DNA from: JAYODZ01 sp965662735
GTDB taxonomy: Bacteria; Pseudomonadota; Alphaproteobacteria; RS24
Assembly (NCBI GenBank): GCA_965662735.1
Contig: CBFIIU010000010.1
Coordinates: 11,675 to 75,674 of the forward strand
DNA: 64,000 bases
Direction of reading: 5' to 3'
Part shown: piece after piece, positions 61,750 through 64,000 of the stretch
How the letters are laid out: every line of letters begins with the position of its first letter
Numbering within the stretch: the stretch's first letter is position 1
Notes under the pieces: model-generated
Told to the model about the DNA's origin: nothing
What the model saw: only the letters and a program-made list of their open reading frames with translations
The model's database searches: none
Position numbers and translations under genes: made by a program

Positions 61750-61941
61750 ATGCGTCGTATCTCGCTAAAAGTTTGATAATGTCATTTTTTGAGTTTTGTT
61801 CTGTGACGACTAAAAATTCAGTTTGTGCCCTACTTCCTAAAATTTAGTCAGATACGCATTATTTAGGCCTTACTGAAATTTCGGGATTCTGATACTGATT
61901 GTGACCGTAAGTTGAAAAATTAAAGAAAAGGATGACGCGTT

Positions 61942-62910
61942 ATGGGACGTCTCTTGAAGGTATTTGGATTTCTTGTTTTGTCAGTTATCGGGTTAGCCGC
62001 CATTGGGTTGGCGGTGTTTTCGACCCCGGACATTCAGCGCAGTGACCTCGAAGACAAATATACGAGCGACGCGTCGCACTTTATGGACTGGGAAGATGGT
62101 GCGCGGCTGCATTACCGTGATCAAGGAAATCGATCGGGCACAAGCCTCATCTTAATTCACGGATCGAACGCGTCTCTTCACAGTTGGGAGCCATGGGTAT
62201 CTGAATTAGCAGATGATTTTCGCCTCATCAGCCTTGATCTTCCCGGACACGGATTAACCGGCGCCGTCCCCAACTCAAATTATTCCGTATCGGATATGAG
62301 CCAATATGTGATCCGTCTCATGGACGCGCTGAATATCGATGAGGCATATCTCGCCGGCAATTCAATGGGCGGAGCTGTGAGTTTGACCGTGGCGCTGGAT
62401 CATCCCGAGCGCGTTTCTGGGCTCATTCTTATTTCGGCCGCGGGGATGCAAAGAGATGCGGGTGATGCGCCTGTTGGTGCCTTTCGGCTGACGCAGAATG
62501 TGATTGGGCGGCAAATTTTGCGGCACATTACCCCGCGCAATATGGTTGAGGATACAATCAGCAAAATTGTAGCGGAACCGGATCGTTTTATTACAGATGA
62601 AATGGTCACGCGATATTGGGAGTTAATGCGGATGGAAGGAACGCGCGATGCCACGATTACGCGATTTGCGGGATACGCTGCTTCTGCTCCCATTGAACCC
62701 CGATTGCCAAACCTGACCCAACCTGCCCTGAGCTTATGGGGGGAAAAAGATACCTTAATTAAGCCGGTCTATGGCGAGCGCATGTCACAGGTCATTCCCA
62801 ATAATCGACTGATTATCTATCCAAATGCGGGCCACATGGCGATGGAGGAAGTGCCGGAACAAAGTGCTGCGGATGCGCGCGCATTTATAAAAAATGCAAG
62901 CGATCGATAG
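61942..62910 (+). CDS. Membrane-anchored alpha/beta hydrolase
   Basis: A 322-residue hydrolase. An N-terminal transmembrane segment (KVFGFLVLSVIGLAAIGLAVF) anchors the domain. LILIHGSNASLHSWEPWV is the oxyanion region. The nucleophile Ser is in GNSMGGA (near residue 143), the Asp in LSLWGEKDTLIK and the His in AGHMAMEE. The family hydrolyses esters or related bonds, and substrate is unknown. GGATGACGCGTT precedes the ATG. The gene is convergent with the GNAT gene. Confidence 0.88.
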   Translation: MGRLLKVFGFLVLSVIGLAAIGLAVFSTPDIQRSDLEDKYTSDASHFMDWEDGARLHYRDQGNRSGTSLILIHGSNASLHSWEPWVSELADDFRLISLDLPGHGLTGAVPNSNYSVSDMSQYVIRLMDALNIDEAYLAGNSMGGAVSLTVALDHPERVSGLILISAAGMQRDAGDAPVGAFRLTQNVIGRQILRHITPRNMVEDTISKIVAEPDRFITDEMVTRYWELMRMEGTRDATITRFAGYAASAPIEPRLPNLTQPALSLWGEKDTLIKPVYGERMSQVIPNNRLIIYPNAGHMAMEEVPEQSAADARAFIKNASDR

Positions 62911-62947
62911 ACAAGCGCAAGCGACCAACAGATAAGCGCAATGCGCT

Positions 62948-63478
62948 TTACCAGATTTCGGGTTTTGACAGTGCCGGGACGCAGTGGAAAGAGGTGTGTT
63001 GTTCCGGAAGCACCGCATCCCTTAACATTTGTCCCAACCATCCAAAGGGAAACTCCAACGGGTATGGCGGAATGAAGCTTTGTGCGGGTTCCTTTGAAAA
63101 ACCAAAGCGGCCATAATATGCAGGGTCGCCATAAACAAACAGGATAACAACCTGATCTTCGATAAGCATATCGACGCCAGACTGTATGAGGCGCGTCCCA
63201 ACCCCTTGTTTTTGATATTCTGGAGAAATGGCGAGGGGTGCGAGAATATATCCAGATAAATGAGCGTTGATGTCCAGGAAGATCGGACTATACGACACAT
63301 ATCCAACAATGTGATGGTCGATCTCGGCAATGAGGGATTTTACAGGTGGCTGACTATGCTCACGTAAAAACTCTGCCGCAAGGTTAATGATGAGCTCACG
63401 CTCATCTGCTGGAAAAGCCGTCTCAATCACGTTTTGGATTGCGGGTAAATCTGTTTTGGCAGCGTCCCTAATTTTCAT
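62948..63478 (-). CDS. GNAT N-acetyltransferase (YhbS-like)
   Basis: A 176-residue acetyltransferase of the COG3153 group. Its acetyl-CoA motif is ISPEYQKQGVGTRLIQSG, followed by FVYGDPAYYGRFGFS. The ATG at 63478 overlaps the upstream DoxX stop as ATGA, which decides the start against an ATG at 63508 (10 codons longer). The substrate is unknown. Confidence 0.84.
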   Translation of the reverse strand: MKIRDAAKTDLPAIQNVIETAFPADERELIINLAAEFLREHSQPPVKSLIAEIDHHIVGYVSYSPIFLDINAHLSGYILAPLAISPEYQKQGVGTRLIQSGVDMLIEDQVVILFVYGDPAYYGRFGFSKEPAQSFIPPYPLEFPFGWLGQMLRDAVLPEQHTSFHCVPALSKPEIW

Positions 63479-63882
63479 TGTGCGGAAGGCCGATTGAAAA
63501 TTGTCCATTGGGGAAGATGAGCGCTCGCGCTCAAGACAAGCAATCCAGCAAATATACCCAAATTCTTGACGAAATTTTGCATCTCGTGCCCCGTATCAGT
63601 ATTGGGATAGTCGTTCCAAAAGTCATGCATTCCTAGGTTGATCAACAGCGTTAAGGCGGCAAGGATGAGAGCCGGTTCTTTGATGCGATACCCCGTGATC
63701 AGCGATAATCCAAAACCAATCTGTAGAATAATCGTTAGGGGCAAGAGTACAGAAACAAATGGAACGTGATGCAGCGTCATATAGGCAACCATCGCATCAT
63801 AGCTTGGAATTTTTGTTAGACCCGGAAGTAAAAAATACAACTCCAGCAATACGCGGCCAATGGTGATGGATGTTTTTTCCAT
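63475..63882 (-). CDS. DoxX family membrane protein
   Basis: A 135-residue protein with about four transmembrane segments. It begins GRVLLELYFLLPGLTKIPSYDAMVAYMTLHHVP, which has the DoxX signature (G-x-x-K at the first helix end). LILQIGFGLSLITGYRIKEPALILA follows. DoxX proteins are linked to membrane redox or oxidative-stress functions in other bacteria; the role here is unknown. It is co-transcribed with the GNAT gene (ATGA overlap). Confidence 0.83.
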   Translation of the reverse strand: MEKTSITIGRVLLELYFLLPGLTKIPSYDAMVAYMTLHHVPFVSVLLPLTIILQIGFGLSLITGYRIKEPALILAALTLLINLGMHDFWNDYPNTDTGHEMQNFVKNLGIFAGLLVLSASAHLPQWTIFNRPSAQ

Positions 63883-64000
63883 TAGGTCTCTCCCCGGATA
63901 TGGAACCTGCTACTCTGCTCACTCATTTCACACTCGTTTCTCCGATACGGAGTTGAGCGTTATTCCACGGTGATGTTGTTGTGGGGTTTGGGGGTGAGTT

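Larger units (their letters stand above)
61389..61941. other. Non-coding divergent region (553 bases)
   Basis: No credible gene is seen. It holds the 5' regions of the cadherin lipoprotein (minus strand) and of the alpha/beta hydrolase (plus strand), two CtrA-like sites and a GGAGG at about 61551-61555 with no suitable ORF after it. The cadherin ribosome site AAGGTG lies five bases before its ATG; the hydrolase has AAAGGATG before ATG 61942. Confidence 0.7.

Noticed and set aside
1..64000. CRISPR arrays, insertion sequences, prophage genes, rRNA, SAM or preQ1 riboswitches
   Set aside because: No regular spacer-repeat arrays, transposase or integrase motifs were seen; gaps before metC, cysK and queA are too short or lack recognisable aptamer elements.

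Overview
The window is chromosomal DNA of moderate GC content from a free-living Gram-negative alphaproteobacterium. Support for this comes from gene order typical of the class (nagZ-scpA-scpB, tatABC-serS-surE-LysM/M23, yajC-secD-secF, a pcm-like gene before tolC, a DUF2497/PopZ-like gene before valS, gyrA-coaD-ppi-queA-tgt), a folate-dependent trmFO, an AapJQMP-type amino-acid transporter, a GTTC-type LexA box and perfect or near CtrA boxes. The order or genus cannot be fixed from the sequence. No insertion sequence, prophage, CRISPR array or rRNA operon was seen.

Layout. Positions 1-2 kb hold a patatin-like gene cut by the window edge, a class-I glutamine amidotransferase-like hydrolase and a Sel1-repeat protein. 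Positions 2-9 kb hold amino-acid and sulfur functions: metC, the aapJQMP operon, a GNAT acetyltransferase and cysteine synthase. Positions 9-15.3 kb hold a photo-oxidative stress island: a ChrR-like cupin protein and an SDR on the plus strand, facing a minus-strand operon phrB-FAD oxidoreductase-DUF1365-cfa. These are the gene families of the RpoE-ChrR singlet-oxygen response, but no sigma factor is present and the ChrR-like protein has lost three of the four zinc ligands of its anti-sigma domain. Two tRNA genes (Asn, Cys) follow.

Positions 16-32 kb are housekeeping: pcm-like, tolC, PopZ-like, valS, a TSUP permease, ilvD, xthA, erpA/iscA, dgt, argS, a SPOR-domain protein, nagZ, scpA and scpB. 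Positions 31.8-41 kb form a long co-directional run: an orphan ABC ATPase, tatABC, serS, surE, an NlpD-like LysM protein, yajC, secD, secF and a PuuD-type membrane protein, closed by a strong intrinsic terminator. Positions 41-53 kb hold a short, possibly damaged phytoene-synthase-like gene, trmFO and uvrA on the minus strand, then ssb, gyrA, coaD, ppi, queA and tgt on the plus strand. The uvrA-ssb gap carries a candidate LexA box.

Positions 53-64 kb are more accessory: a small minus-strand cluster (GATase, TauD-like dioxygenase, MAPEG, thioesterase), tRNA-Lys, a GPH-family transporter with a DUF3833 lipoprotein, a DUF6134 protein, a PhnP-like MBL hydrolase, a cadherin-repeat surface lipoprotein whose upstream region carries a perfect CtrA box, an alpha/beta hydrolase, a GNAT protein and a DoxX protein.

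The most interesting points are the zinc-ligand-less ChrR-like protein in a complete singlet-oxygen gene neighbourhood without rpoE, the CtrA boxes before the cadherin lipoprotein, the histone-like basic tail on UvrA, the repetitive N-terminus of the DUF1365 protein, and the apparently frameshifted phytoene-synthase-like gene.
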